The notes: generated from the sequence alone by a model not told the origin. Shown: positions 35,261-44,997, counted from the first letter of the stretch. The stretch is DNA of 64,000 bases from Vreelandella halophila (GCF_019903425.1 NZ_JACHUZ010000013.1:188086-252085), one strand, 5' to 3'. Program-made: numbers and translations.

Positions 35261-38200
35261 TCAGGCACGCTCCTGCGGCCACATTGCCTCATTCAGTTCA
35301 TCCAGCACCGTATCCAGCTGCTCCCCCAGTACTTTGTCCAGCCGCTGGGCACCACCGTGGTCGGCGAAGCGGTTATTGACGAAATCCCGATCGATAATAA
35401 CTTCATGCACCAGTTGCTTGGCTAGCCTGTCCAGCCAGGTGCGTTGAGCGCGTGTCCAGTTGTGTTGGGTATAGATGTGATCCATGGCCTCGGTGACCCG
35501 CTGCTCGAAGGGCACCAGGGGTTCGCCCAGAGCAGCGCGGCGGATATGACCGACGATGCTGGCGGCAATATCCTTATTGGTCTGATTGCGTACGGCGCTT
35601 TGCAGTCTGGCTTCGGAATAACCGTGGTTGTCGAGTAGCAGTTTCACTTCCCGCAACTGTTCCCGGGTTAGATTCCGGGGTTTGTTGACCACCACGGAAA
35701 GAGCTGAGGACTGATTCAACTGCTCATGAATGAACTGGTTGAAGCTGTCCAGGTAGTCTTCCGGCCTTTTATGGGGGCCGTAACTTTGTGCTCTCTCCTT
35801 GATCTCATCCTCGTGCTCTGAAATCACCGGCATGTACTCACTGCCCACCAGACTTTTTACCTCGGCTAGTTGGTCCAAAAGCCCGCTGTGCTCGCGGATA
35901 AATTCGGAAGCCTGCCGGGGGCCCAGCTTTTTCAGGTGCTGGTGGAGCGATTTGGGTTCTACTCCCCAGAGCTGCTCGAGTTCACCCAGCTTCTGTTTCA
36001 GGGCCGGGTTGCTTTCGGCCTTGTTGTCTGCCTTGCGCAGCACCCGCATCAGCTTCTGGCTCATCTGGCTGAGCACCACATCCGCCTGGGATTCGCCCTG
36101 CTGCTCGCCGGGGCTGTGGAGGGCCTGCTCTAGCCAGTGCTCATCGCCAAGTTCATCCACCAGTTGCTCCAGGGTGATGTTCGGGTCTTTCACCAAGGGC
36201 TTCATAGTGTTCACGTCCTGCAAAGCGGCGTAGATGTCCACCGGGTCGTAGATGCGGAATACGGTTTTGCCAATCTCGTCGCAGCGGCGAGTGGCTCGGC
36301 CGATCATCTGTTCGTACAGGATGCGGGAGCGTACCAGGCGCATGAACACCAGGTTGCAGATCTCGGGTACATCGATGCCGGTGGTGAGCAGGTCCACTGT
36401 AACGGCAATGCTGGGGTAGCGTTCGTTTTTATAGCACCGAATGAGCTGATCAACCTTATCGCTCTGGCCGGTGATCTTGGCCACGGCGGCTTCGTTATAG
36501 TCACCGTTATACAGTGCCTTGAAGGCGTCATCCAGAAGCCGTTTGACCATGTCGGCGTGCAGGTCTGTGGCACAGAAAATCATGGTTTTTTCGTCGCCGA
36601 ACGGGTCCAGCTCGTGCACCAGTTGCTCGCAGATCACCCGATTAAAGTTTTCGTTGATGACCCGACGGTTGAAGGCATCCACCTCGAAATTCAGCTCGTC
36701 TTCCAGCTCCGTGGTATCGACCTCGCCCGTCTGCATATTGATGAATTCAACCGGCTTGCCTTTCTCAAACTGAATGCCGTTCTGGGTAAGCAGCGTTTCA
36801 TAGCGGATGGGCGGCTCGTGGTCGATCAGCCAGTCATCCGCCACGGCTTCCCGATAGGAATAGGTATAAACGGGTTTGCCGAAAATTTCGCTAGTGTGTT
36901 TGGCCGGAGTTGCCGTGAGCCCTATTTTGACCGCATCGAAGTAGTCCAGTACGCGGCGGTAGGTTGAGATGTACTGGCTGGTATCACGCGTGGCCAGTTC
37001 GCCCTCGGTCATCTCCTGGTCCAGCGTGTAGCCCCGGTGGGCCTCATCGATGATGATGCAGTCAAACTGATCAATAGGCGGTGACTCATCGCTCATGAAG
37101 ATGCGTTTCACCATGGCCTGAACCGTGGCCACCTGCACCCGGGTTTCGGCTTCGGCGGCCATGTCGCCCAGTTCAGCGACGTTGTAAATCTTACTGAGGG
37201 TCTGGTTCTGCTCCAAAGGCGCTTCGTTGAACGCATCAATGGCCTGCTGACCCAGCGCGGTTCGGTCCACCAGAAAAAGGATGCGATGGAAGCGCTCGCT
37301 TTTCAGGAAGCGATACATCAGGCCGATGATGGTGCGGGTTTTACCGGTGCCGGTCGCCATGGCCAGAAGCGCCGAGCGGACGCCCTGAACCAGGGCATTT
37401 TCGGTGGCGATAATGGCTTGTTGCTGGTAATCGCGCAGTTTCAGATAACCAAAGGGTTCGTTTTTTAACAGCTTTTCGGCATGTTCTTTATCGCGCTGGA
37501 GAAGCCCCAGCAACCCACCTGGTGTATGAAAGCGAGACAACGCGCGGCGTGTATTACTGGGCTCCCGTACATCCCGGAACCAGGTGCCTGACTGTTCAGC
37601 CAGTTGTGGTACATAGGGTCTGCCATTGCAGGAATACACAAACGGCACGATGAAATGCCCGTCTTCATCGGCAGGCCAAGCAATGGTCCTGCCTGCCAGT
37701 TCCCACGCTGACACCAGAGGCTGCTCTACCTTCATTCCTTTACAGTAACGCTCCGCCTGCGGGATTTTTCCGGCCACGTTGGCGTTTTCTTTCTTGGCTT
37801 CCACGACGGCAATGGGGGTAAGCCCCGCAAACAGTACGTAGTCCGCTCGACCTTTCTCGCCGTGCTTGTTGGTCGGCCATTCAGCGATGGCACGGTTTAC
37901 ACCTTTTTCCGGGCGTGCGCCCTTCTGGTGGGTAAGTTCCTGGCTATCTGCTTCCCAACCGGATTCATAAAGCTGCTGGTCAATGAGAATACGCGTCAGT
38001 TCTTCATTGAGCGCCAGGGTGTCGCTGGCCGCCTTGGTCTTGCTTGCCACCTGCTGGCGCCGCTCGATAACGCTTTTTTCGCCCTGCTGCTTGAGCTGAT
38101 CTTGCAGGGCTTTGATTTTTTCCTCGTACTCCTGCTGCTGTTGCCTGAGCGTTTTTTCATGGCCACGGGCCTGCTCAGCCATAGCCCGGGATTCTTTCTC

Positions 38201-38785
38201 CATGGCCAGAGCAAGCTCTTCATATTCAGTCTTTTCTTTTTCGACCAGCTCGCTAAGTTGCTGACTACTGTCCAGTTCCATGTTGGTTTGCTGGAGTTCA
38301 TGACGCAGCTTTTCGATATCGGTGTGGAGCTGGCGCAACTGCGCGCTGGGGTCGGGCGGAGGCACGAAGGGGCCTGGCTTGAAGGAGGCACGGGCTTTGC
38401 CAAAGGAGCGGTGGAACCAGATGGCAAGTTCCCGGGCCAGCTTCAGGCCATCCATAGCCTCTTTGTGGCGGGTTCGGAACTGGTGTGTGGCCTTATTACC
38501 TTCAATTCTCAGCGTATGGAACAACTCTCTAACCTGCGGTTCCAGGCGTAATGCCCGGTTCAGGCGGTAAAGAAGGTCTGATTGGCTGGTTTGCTCATCG
38601 AATTCGACGCCAGAAAGCGCGGCCAGATGCTGAGCCAGAGCTTCCCCGAACTGGCGTAGCTTGATCAGTGTCGTATTGGGGTCGCTTGAGAAGGTGCGCT
38701 CTGCTGCTTCGGCAAGCTCAACGAACAGTGGGTCATGTTCCGCCAGGAAGCTGAAATTCGTTGAGGTATTATGGCTGCCTTGCAC
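35261..38785 (-). CDS. hsdR: Type I restriction endonuclease/translocase subunit
   Basis: ATP-driven DNA translocase and nuclease, 1174 residues from a GTG preceded by AGGAG. Order of domains: DUF4145-like helical domain (about 40-130: RLEPQVRELFHTLRIEGNKATHQF), long coiled coil (about 150-255), PD-(D/E)xK nuclease (Asp315 in GRADYV, Glu329 and Lys331 in VEAKKE), helicase with Walker A MATGTGKT (476-483), DEAH (580-583), TATPAKHT and MIGRATRR, and an EcoEI-type C-terminal domain. All catalytic motifs are intact. Classical IB HsdR lacks the N-terminal DUF4145/coiled-coil part, which is why this one is long. It is the first gene of the minus-strand operon. Confidence 0.93.
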   Translation of the reverse strand: MQGSHNTSTNFSFLAEHDPLFVELAEAAERTFSSDPNTTLIKLRQFGEALAQHLAALSGVEFDEQTSQSDLLYRLNRALRLEPQVRELFHTLRIEGNKATHQFRTRHKEAMDGLKLARELAIWFHRSFGKARASFKPGPFVPPPDPSAQLRQLHTDIEKLRHELQQTNMELDSSQQLSELVEKEKTEYEELALAMEKESRAMAEQARGHEKTLRQQQQEYEEKIKALQDQLKQQGEKSVIERRQQVASKTKAASDTLALNEELTRILIDQQLYESGWEADSQELTHQKGARPEKGVNRAIAEWPTNKHGEKGRADYVLFAGLTPIAVVEAKKENANVAGKIPQAERYCKGMKVEQPLVSAWELAGRTIAWPADEDGHFIVPFVYSCNGRPYVPQLAEQSGTWFRDVREPSNTRRALSRFHTPGGLLGLLQRDKEHAEKLLKNEPFGYLKLRDYQQQAIIATENALVQGVRSALLAMATGTGKTRTIIGLMYRFLKSERFHRILFLVDRTALGQQAIDAFNEAPLEQNQTLSKIYNVAELGDMAAEAETRVQVATVQAMVKRIFMSDESPPIDQFDCIIIDEAHRGYTLDQEMTEGELATRDTSQYISTYRRVLDYFDAVKIGLTATPAKHTSEIFGKPVYTYSYREAVADDWLIDHEPPIRYETLLTQNGIQFEKGKPVEFINMQTGEVDTTELEDELNFEVDAFNRRVINENFNRVICEQLVHELDPFGDEKTMIFCATDLHADMVKRLLDDAFKALYNGDYNEAAVAKITGQSDKVDQLIRCYKNERYPSIAVTVDLLTTGIDVPEICNLVFMRLVRSRILYEQMIGRATRRCDEIGKTVFRIYDPVDIYAALQDVNTMKPLVKDPNITLEQLVDELGDEHWLEQALHSPGEQQGESQADVVLSQMSQKLMRVLRKADNKAESNPALKQKLGELEQLWGVEPKSLHQHLKKLGPRQASEFIREHSGLLDQLAEVKSLVGSEYMPVISEHEDEIKERAQSYGPHKRPEDYLDSFNQFIHEQLNQSSALSVVVNKPRNLTREQLREVKLLLDNHGYSEARLQSAVRNQTNKDIAASIVGHIRRAALGEPLVPFEQRVTEAMDHIYTQHNWTRAQRTWLDRLAKQLVHEVIIDRDFVNNRFADHGGAQRLDKVLGEQLDTVLDELNEAMWPQERA

Positions 38786-38860
38786 TGCTTGCTCCTGCTA
38801 GCACCGTTTCTCATTTTTCTGACGAGATTGATTGGTCGTTTTGGCAGTAAGTCTTGAGGG

Positions 38861-39233
38861 CCGTGCCTCATTAACGGTGGTTATATTACGAATCTTTTAG
38901 AGAACTTTATCAGTACTTGTTATGAAGGCCAATTAGCGGACGATCGAGTTGCTTATGTCTGTCTTGAGCTACTTGGACGGAAAGCTCACCCTAGTGAAAC
39001 GGATCGAGTCGGAACCCTCAACCGGGCAGGCTCTCCCCACGCCCACCGTGACCCCAGAAATGATCCACCTCCGAAAGCGTGGGCATTAAGGCCAAACCAG
39101 ATTCAAAAAGCACGGGACAGACGACCCAGAGGCAAAACGGTTTGAGCTTGAATATCAGCTTTTCAATCGACACTCCCACGAAGGGCTTCCACCTAAAACA
39201 CCATACGTCGTGTTTGAAAAACTGGGAGACTAA
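38861..39233 (+). pseudogene. Frameshifted, start-less gene remnant
   Basis: Two plus-strand frames give coherent protein-like sequence that join at about 39100. The first (38861 on, no start codon, 38855 stop upstream) includes LADDRVAYVCLELLGRKAHP and HAHRDPRNDPP. The second carries on with KKHGTDDPEAKRFELEYQLF and ends TPYVVFEKLGD-stop at 39231-39233. A one-base change in the run CAAAAAG would fuse them. I do not recognise the family. Lack of a start and the frameshift mark it as decayed. It lies in a 658-base stretch between hsdR and trpG that otherwise holds only the hsdR and trpG upstream regions. Confidence 0.5.
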
Positions 39234-39408
39234 CGGGCCCCAGAGCTCTCCCTGGGACTCACACCACTGGCACAGCCATAGCACCCACAAGCATCGGGTG
39301 ATCGTTTCAACGGATCTCAGTGGTACAATGCACATCCTGTCAACGAACGCGAACGCAAGCCAGAACCGGCGTGAGTAAGATTGTGAGTAACAAGCCAGCC
39401 CATCATCC

Positions 39409-39442
39409 GGGCGGCTCAGTCAAAACAGAAGGATAGCCGCCC
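39409..39442 (+). promoter_or_regulatory. Hairpin enclosing the trpG ribosome-binding site
   Basis: GGGCGGCT (39409-39416) and AGCCGCCC (39435-39442) pair perfectly around an 18-base loop. The Shine-Dalgarno AGAAGGAT is in the loop and at the base of the 3' arm, and the trpG ATG starts two bases after the stem. Folding would mask initiation, so translational control of trpG is possible. A candidate -10, TACAAT, is at 39324-39329 with no good -35. Confidence 0.45.
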
Positions 39443-39443
39443 A

Positions 39444-40037
39444 ATGCTGTTGATGATCGACAACTACGACTCCTTCACCTACAACGTGGTCCAGTATCTG
39501 GGCGAGCTCGGCGCCGAGGTGGTGGTGCACCGTAACGACACCATCAGCCTCGACGAGATCGAGGCCATGGCGCCGGAGCGGATCGTGATCTCCCCCGGCC
39601 CCTGTTCACCGGACGAGGCCGGCATCTCGCTGGAGGTGGTGCGCCGCTTCGCCGGCCGCGTCCCGCTGCTGGGCGTGTGCCTGGGCCACCAGTGCATCGG
39701 CCAGGTCTTCGGCGGGAAGGTGATCCGCGCAGGCCAGGTCATGCACGGCAAGACCTCCATGATCCACCACCGGGGCGAAGGCGTTTTTGCCGGCGTGGCG
39801 AACCCGTTCGAGGCCACGCGGTACCATTCACTGGTGGTGGACAAGGATCACTGGCCCGATGATGCGCTCGAGATCACCGCCTGGACCGAGAATGAGGACG
39901 GCTCCATGGAAGAAGTCATGGGTCTGCGGCACCGTACCCTGACCATCGAGGGCGTACAGTTCCATCCAGAGTCCATCATGACGCGCCACGGGCACGAGCT
40001 GCTGCAGAACTTCCTGAACATGCCGAATCGGGGGTAG
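39444..40037 (+). CDS. trpG: Anthranilate synthase component II (glutamine amidotransferase)
   Basis: Supplies ammonia from glutamine to TrpE. 197 residues; class I amidotransferase triad Cys79 ([11 protein letters not shown]), His174 and Glu176 ([10 protein letters not shown]). N-terminal [14 protein letters not shown] and [11 protein letters not shown] are typical of TrpG/PabA; it may also serve p-aminobenzoate synthesis. It begins trpGDC, six bases before trpD. The upstream DNA is accessory, so transcription probably no longer comes through from trpL-trpE and must start nearby or be read from the block. Confidence 0.96.
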   Translation: MLLMIDNYDSFTYNVVQYLGELGAEVVVHRNDTISLDEIEAMAPERIVISPGPCSPDEAGISLEVVRRFAGRVPLLGVCLGHQCIGQVFGGKVIRAGQVMHGKTSMIHHRGEGVFAGVANPFEATRYHSLVVDKDHWPDDALEITAWTENEDGSMEEVMGLRHRTLTIEGVQFHPESIMTRHGHELLQNFLNMPNRG

Positions 40038-40043
40038 ACCAAC

Positions 40044-41084
40044 ATGGACATCCAGACCGCCATCGCGAAGGTAGCCGAGCGACAGGACCTGGGCACTGCG
40101 GATATGAAAGCCGTGATGCGCACCATCATGCAGGGCGAGGCCACGGACGCCCAGATCGGTGGCTTCCTGGTCGGCCTGCGCATGAAGGGCGAGGCCATTG
40201 ACGAGATCACCGGCGCCGTGGAGGTCATGCGTGAACTGGCCACCGGCGTCACGCTGGATGTCCCCAATGTGGTGGACATCGTCGGTACCGGCGGTGACGG
40301 CGCCAACCTGTTTAACGTCTCTACTGCGGCTACCTTCGTTATCGCCGCGGCCGGTGGCAACGTGGCCAAGCACGGCAACCGCTCGGTTTCCTCGCGCAGC
40401 GGCAGCTCGGACCTGCTCGACCAGGCCGGGCTGCGCCTGAACATGACGCCGGAGCAGATCACCCGCTGCGTGCACGAGCTGGGCGTAGGCTTCATGTTCG
40501 CCCCGAACCATCACACCGCCATGAAACATGCGGTCGGACCGCGCAAGGAACTGGGCATCCGCACGCTGTTCAATATCCTCGGCCCCATGACCAATCCCGC
40601 GGAGGTGAAGCACCAGGTGATCGGCGTCTTCAACGGCGATCTCTGCGTGCCCATGGCGGAAGTGCTGCGCCGGCTCGGCAGCAAGCATATCCTCGTGGTC
40701 CACTCCGAGGACGGGCTGGACGAGATCAGCCTTGCCAGCCGCACCCGTGTGGCGGAGCTGAAGGATGGCGAGGTCAGCGAGTACCACATCCGCCCTGAGG
40801 ACATGGGCATCAGGGCTCAGCCGATCTTTGAACTCCAGGTGGCCGACGCCGCCGAATCCCTGGCCCTGATCCGCGAGGCCCTGAGCCGCAACCCGGGCGA
40901 ACGGGCCAGCATCGCGCGGGACATGATCGCGCTCAATGCCGGCGCTGCGCTCTATGCCGGCGACATGGCGGAATCACTGCAGGCCGGCGCTGACAAAGCC
41001 CTGGCTGCGATGGAGAGCGGTCAGGCGCTGGAACGCATGGAGCAGCTCGCGGCACTCAGCCAGCAGATGGAGCAGAACGGATGA
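40044..41084 (+). CDS. trpD: Anthranilate phosphoribosyltransferase
   Basis: Transfers phosphoribosyl from PRPP to anthranilate. 346 residues of normal length. PRPP-site motifs are [19 protein letters not shown] and [44 protein letters not shown] follows, with the anthranilate-site Asn/His and Arg. The C-terminal half shows [13 protein letters not shown]. It sits between trpG and trpC, overlapping trpC by four bases (ATGA), so the three are co-transcribed and translationally linked. Confidence 0.97.
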   Translation: MDIQTAIAKVAERQDLGTADMKAVMRTIMQGEATDAQIGGFLVGLRMKGEAIDEITGAVEVMRELATGVTLDVPNVVDIVGTGGDGANLFNVSTAATFVIAAAGGNVAKHGNRSVSSRSGSSDLLDQAGLRLNMTPEQITRCVHELGVGFMFAPNHHTAMKHAVGPRKELGIRTLFNILGPMTNPAEVKHQVIGVFNGDLCVPMAEVLRRLGSKHILVVHSEDGLDEISLASRTRVAELKDGEVSEYHIRPEDMGIRAQPIFELQVADAAESLALIREALSRNPGERASIARDMIALNAGAALYAGDMAESLQAGADKALAAMESGQALERMEQLAALSQQMEQNG

Positions 41085-41878
41085 CGGACACGCCCACCGT
41101 CCTCAAGCGCATCGTCGCCCGCAAGCACGAGGAAGTGACCGAGCGCCAGCGCCGGCTTTCACTCGAGGACTGCCGTGCCGAGGCGCGGCGCCAGCCGGCC
41201 CCGCGCGGCTTCGCTGCTGCCCTGCAGCGGCGCATCGACGCCGGCGACCCGGCGGTGATCGCCGAGATCAAGCGCGCCTCTCCCAGCGCCGGCGTGCTGC
41301 GTGATCCCTATGACCCGGCCGCCATCGCGCGCGACTACGAGGCTCACGGCGCGGCCTGCCTGTCCGTGCTCACCGACACTGATTTCTTCCAGGGGAGCGA
41401 AGCCGACCTTCTCGCCGCCCGCGATGCCTGCACCCTGCCCGTCCTGCGCAAGGATTTCATGGTGGATGAATACCAGATCCACGAAAGCCGCATCGCCGGC
41501 GCTGACTGCATCCTTCTGATCGCCGCCTGCCTGTCTGTTGCCCAGATGCAGGACCTGGCCGGCATCGCTCGCGAACTGGGCATGGATGTACTCGTGGAGG
41601 TCCATAACGAAGCTGAGCTCGACCAGGCCCTTCAGGTGGACAGTCCCCTGCTCGGCATCAACAACCGCGACCTGCACACCTTCGACGTCTCACTGGCAAC
41701 AACCTGGGACCTGCACCAACGAGTGCCGACGGATCGGGTAACCATCACCGAAAGCGGCATCCACGCACGCGAGGATGTTGCCGCCATGCGCGAGCGCGGC
41801 ATCCATGCCTTTCTGGTGGGCGAGTCCTTCATGCGAGCGGGCAGCCCGGGCTACAAACTGGGTGAGCTGTTCTTTTAA
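41081..41878 (+). CDS. trpC: Indole-3-glycerol phosphate synthase
   Basis: Closes the indole ring from the rearranged anthranilate ribonucleotide. 265-residue single-domain TIM barrel, not fused to TrpF. Catalytic motifs [14 protein letters not shown] (Glu and Lys), [61 protein letters not shown] and [11 protein letters not shown] are all present. It overlaps trpD by four bases and ends the trpGDC operon; a possible terminator follows. In Pseudomonas the vfr (crp) gene follows trpC; here a four-gene operon and gst intervene. Confidence 0.96.
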   Translation: MTDTPTVLKRIVARKHEEVTERQRRLSLEDCRAEARRQPAPRGFAAALQRRIDAGDPAVIAEIKRASPSAGVLRDPYDPAAIARDYEAHGAACLSVLTDTDFFQGSEADLLAARDACTLPVLRKDFMVDEYQIHESRIAGADCILLIAACLSVAQMQDLAGIARELGMDVLVEVHNEAELDQALQVDSPLLGINNRDLHTFDVSLATTWDLHQRVPTDRVTITESGIHAREDVAAMRERGIHAFLVGESFMRAGSPGYKLGELFF

Positions 41879-41912
41879 AAACCCTGACAAAAAGCCCTGA
41901 ACGCCGGGTTTT
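41878..41912 (+). terminator. Possible terminator after trpC
   Basis: AAAACCC (41878-41884) pairs with GGGTTTT (41906-41912) around a 21-base loop, giving a stem that ends in a short T run right after the trpC stop. Weak, but correctly placed. Confidence 0.4.
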
Positions 41913-41977
41913 CCAGCATCGTACCCTCCGTGTATCTGCTATCTTCATGCTGTCAGACGATCCCTGAAGGTGGGGCC

Positions 41978-42643
41978 ATGAGACGTGTTCTGAACCGCCC
42001 GGTATGGTTCGCCCTGCTGAACTCCTGCTTTCTTCCTGCGCTCTCCGTCGCCAGCCCGCTCACCATTACCGTTATTGATGAGAGCAGCAGCGAGCCGGTC
42101 GAGAACGCCGTGGTGACCCTCCCCGGCTCCGGGGGTGCCGAAACGGACGCCTTTACCATCGCCCAGAAAGATCGGGCCTTCCAACCGCGCGTACTGGTGA
42201 TTCCCGCCGGGTCGGAAGTCAATTTCCCCAACCGCGACGACACCCAGCATCACGTCTACTCCTTCTCAGAAGCGAAAACCTTCAACATTGAACTCTACGC
42301 GGGTGAGCCGGAATCCCCCATCCACTTCGACCAAACGGGTATCGTCGAGCTCGGGTGCAACATCCACGATCACATGCAGGGCTTCATCATAGTCACGGAC
42401 CGCCCCCATTACGCCCTGACCGATGCCAGCGGCGAGGCGCACTTCGAGATGGCTTCCGGTGCTGGCAGCCAACCGCTTGAAGCCAACGTGTGGCACAGGC
42501 GCCTCAGCGATACCGGCCGCCTTACCCAGCACACGCTGACGCCCGGGGCAGAATCCGCAATGCGCATTCAGCTAACCCTGGAGCCCAGGGACGAAGAGGA
42601 TGACGAACTCGACCAGCTCCAGCAGGAGTTCCAGGATCTGTGA
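41978..42643 (+). CDS. Exported cupredoxin-like (methylamine-utilisation type) protein
   Basis: 221 residues from an ATG with AAGGTGGGG upstream; a signal peptide (RPVWFALLNSCFLPALSVAS) directs export. The mature part is cupredoxin-like: FQPRVLVIPAGSEVNFPNRDDTQHHVYSFSEAKTFNIELY and IVELGCNIHDHMQGFIIVTD. These give the His (QHHVY), Cys (LGCNIHDHMQ) and Met ligands of a type 1 copper site. The pattern matches plastocyanin-like proteins annotated as methylamine utilisation proteins. A charged Glu/Asp tail ends the protein. It overlaps the next gene by one to four bases, opening a four-gene operon. Confidence 0.82.
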   Translation: MRRVLNRPVWFALLNSCFLPALSVASPLTITVIDESSSEPVENAVVTLPGSGGAETDAFTIAQKDRAFQPRVLVIPAGSEVNFPNRDDTQHHVYSFSEAKTFNIELYAGEPESPIHFDQTGIVELGCNIHDHMQGFIIVTDRPHYALTDASGEAHFEMASGAGSQPLEANVWHRRLSDTGRLTQHTLTPGAESAMRIQLTLEPRDEEDDELDQLQQEFQDL

Positions 42644-44997
42644 TGGCATTGCTGCCTGAAACCGGGTTCCGTGCGCGCCTGATGCTAGCCATGCTGGCAC
42701 TGGTGGTGCTCGCCAGCGCCAGCGTGGCGGCGGTGCTGATGTATAACCTGTTCGAGGAAGAGAAAGCGCGCGCGGAAGAACAACTGGATGTCGCCGAAAG
42801 GGTCGCCAACGAAGTGATTGATGCGCGCACGGACCTGCTCGTTTCCAACCTTCAGATCGTATCCCGGGACTTCGGTCTCAAATCCGCCATCGCCTCCAGG
42901 GACATCCCCACCATTACCAGCGCGCTCGAGAATCACAGCGCGCGGGCCAACGCCGATCTGGCAATGATCACGGACGAGGAAGGCAAACTGATCGCCAATC
43001 TGGCAGACCTTGAAAATGGCGCCCAGGTTCCCTTCGGCGCACTGTTCCGGAAAGCACGCCAGGAGGGCAGCGTATCCGCCGTGACCCGCTGGCGCGACGA
43101 GGTCCACCAGATCCTGATGGTGCCGATTGAAGGGGGTGGACTGAAGGCCTGGCTGATTGCCGGTTTCCGCCTGGATGACGACTTCGCCCGGCTGATCGCG
43201 GACCTCACCGCCACGGAGGTGGTATTCCAGACCAGGGGCAAGGAATACCGGATCCTCGGCGCCAGCCTGCCCGACTCGGAGCTGCCTGCCTCTGAGATGA
43301 CATCAGCGTCGCAAACAGCCTCTGGCATGCGTGAAAACAACAAGTTCTTCATGCGCTCGATGCGTCTCGATGGAATAGACCGGACACCGGCACGGATTTG
43401 GCTCCTCAAGGATCGGGCCAGTGCCCTTTCACGCTATTACGCGCTTATTCTCGAGATGGCCATCGTGCTGGCGGTGGTCCTGGCGGTTGCAAGCGGTGTC
43501 GTCCTGGTAACCGCCCGTACGCTCGGGCGCCCCATCTTCAAGCTGTCGCGTTTTGCCCAGGCCCTGGGGCAAGACCGCCGTGCCGCGCCCCCGGAAATCA
43601 GGGTGCCCGGTGAACCCCGGATCCTGCTGCGGTCACTGCTGAACATGCGCAGCAGCATCCTCGAGCATGAACAGCGCATCGAGTACGCGGCAACCCACGA
43701 CAGCCTGACCGGGCTGCCCAACTGGCGCGCGATCAAGGAACGGCTCCAGCATTACCTGGACAATGGTGAACAGGCCAATGTCATTGCCGTCAACCTCCCG
43801 GACATCAAGACCATCAACGCGATGCTGGGCTTCCGTTTCGGGGACGAGACCCTGATTGCCAGCGCGCTCAGGCTGAACGGCGTCCTGCTGAGACCGGGCG
43901 AACTGGCACGGACCGGGGGCAGCCAGTTTGTTGCCATACTGCCCTCCCTGGAAGGCAGGGGCCTGCATGAGCGTCTGTCGTGGCTCAAAGAGCGCATCGA
44001 GACCTCCGTGGAAATATTCGGCAGCCCCATCCAGATCCATGTGGATCTTGCAGCGCTGAGCATTCCGGAACAGGGAAACACCATTGATGAGATACAGCGG
44101 CGGCTGGACCTGACCCTGGAGCGCGCATCCCATGCAGCCGACCATATCGCTCTCTATACCCCGGGTGGCGACGAGGAACACCTGCGCGAGATCCAGTTGA
44201 TCCGGGATCTCAGTGATGCGATCCAGAACCGGCAGCTGCACCTGAACTACCAGCCCAAGGTGACAATGGATACGGGCCGTTTCATCGGAGTGGAAGCGCT
44301 GGTTCGCTGGCATCATCCCGAGTTCGGATTCATCAGCCCCGAAGAGTTCATTCCCCTGGCGGAGAGTTCCGGTCAGACGCTGCTGCTGACCGAACTGGTC
44401 ATGACCATGGCGGCAGAAGACACCCGCGAGTGGCGATCAAGGGGGCTGGACCTGAAGCTGGCCATCAACCTCTCGGCACTGGACCTGACCAATCCGGAGC
44501 TGCCGGAGAAGGTTCAGGGTCATTTCCAGCACCTGGAAGGCGAAATGGACCGTCTGACCTTCGAAGTCACCGAAAGCGCCGTCATGAGCGATACCGGCGC
44601 GGCACTCCGGACCCTGGAGAACCTGCGCGCCCTGGGCGCAACCATTTCCGTTGACGACTTCGGCACGGGGCATTCCTCCCTCGCCCAGCTGCGCCAGCTC
44701 CCGGTGCAGGAGCTCAAGATCGACAAGTCTTTTGTCCTGAACATGAATCGCGAGGAACAGGACCAGTTGATCGTCAAATCCACCATCGACCTGGCCCACG
44801 GACTCCAGCTCCGGGTCTGTGCCGAGGGCATCGAGAACCTCGAGAGCTGGAAGATGCTTCAGCAATGGGGCTGTGAGCAGGCCCAGGGCTTTTTCATGGG
44901 CCGGCCGATGCCCGGAGCGGACCTGCCCGACTGGGCCAACCGCTATGAGCAGTGGGCACGGGAGCAGGGGCTCAACAACAGCGGAGACGATGAATGA
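42640..44997 (+). CDS. Membrane sensor with degenerate GGDEF and intact EAL domains
   Basis: 785 residues counted from the GTG at 42640; the ATG at 42643 is an equal candidate. Membrane helices near 12-35 and 266-290 enclose a periplasmic sensor of about 230 residues. A HAMP-like linker follows, then a GGDEF domain whose signature is GGSQF (426-430), so cyclase activity is unlikely. The EAL domain has EALVRW (552-557), DDFGTGHSS, LKIDKSF and AEGIE, all needed for c-di-GMP phosphodiesterase activity. It overlaps both neighbours and sits between exported redox-type proteins, suggesting a periplasmic redox or ligand signal. Confidence 0.87.
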   Translation: MMALLPETGFRARLMLAMLALVVLASASVAAVLMYNLFEEEKARAEEQLDVAERVANEVIDARTDLLVSNLQIVSRDFGLKSAIASRDIPTITSALENHSARANADLAMITDEEGKLIANLADLENGAQVPFGALFRKARQEGSVSAVTRWRDEVHQILMVPIEGGGLKAWLIAGFRLDDDFARLIADLTATEVVFQTRGKEYRILGASLPDSELPASEMTSASQTASGMRENNKFFMRSMRLDGIDRTPARIWLLKDRASALSRYYALILEMAIVLAVVLAVASGVVLVTARTLGRPIFKLSRFAQALGQDRRAAPPEIRVPGEPRILLRSLLNMRSSILEHEQRIEYAATHDSLTGLPNWRAIKERLQHYLDNGEQANVIAVNLPDIKTINAMLGFRFGDETLIASALRLNGVLLRPGELARTGGSQFVAILPSLEGRGLHERLSWLKERIETSVEIFGSPIQIHVDLAALSIPEQGNTIDEIQRRLDLTLERASHAADHIALYTPGGDEEHLREIQLIRDLSDAIQNRQLHLNYQPKVTMDTGRFIGVEALVRWHHPEFGFISPEEFIPLAESSGQTLLLTELVMTMAAEDTREWRSRGLDLKLAINLSALDLTNPELPEKVQGHFQHLEGEMDRLTFEVTESAVMSDTGAALRTLENLRALGATISVDDFGTGHSSLAQLRQLPVQELKIDKSFVLNMNREEQDQLIVKSTIDLAHGLQLRVCAEGIENLESWKMLQQWGCEQAQGFFMGRPMPGADLPDWANRYEQWAREQGLNNSGDDE

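Noticed and set aside
39382..39435. Small frame starting GTGAGTAAC just before trpG
   Set aside because: No ribosome site, no Trp codons and it ends inside the trpG Shine-Dalgarno hairpin; it is probably not translated.
26100..39443. Integrative island with attachment sites between trpE and trpG
   Set aside because: No integrase, tRNA or convincing direct repeat at the edges was found. Cargo is clearly accessory, but the entry route is not shown.
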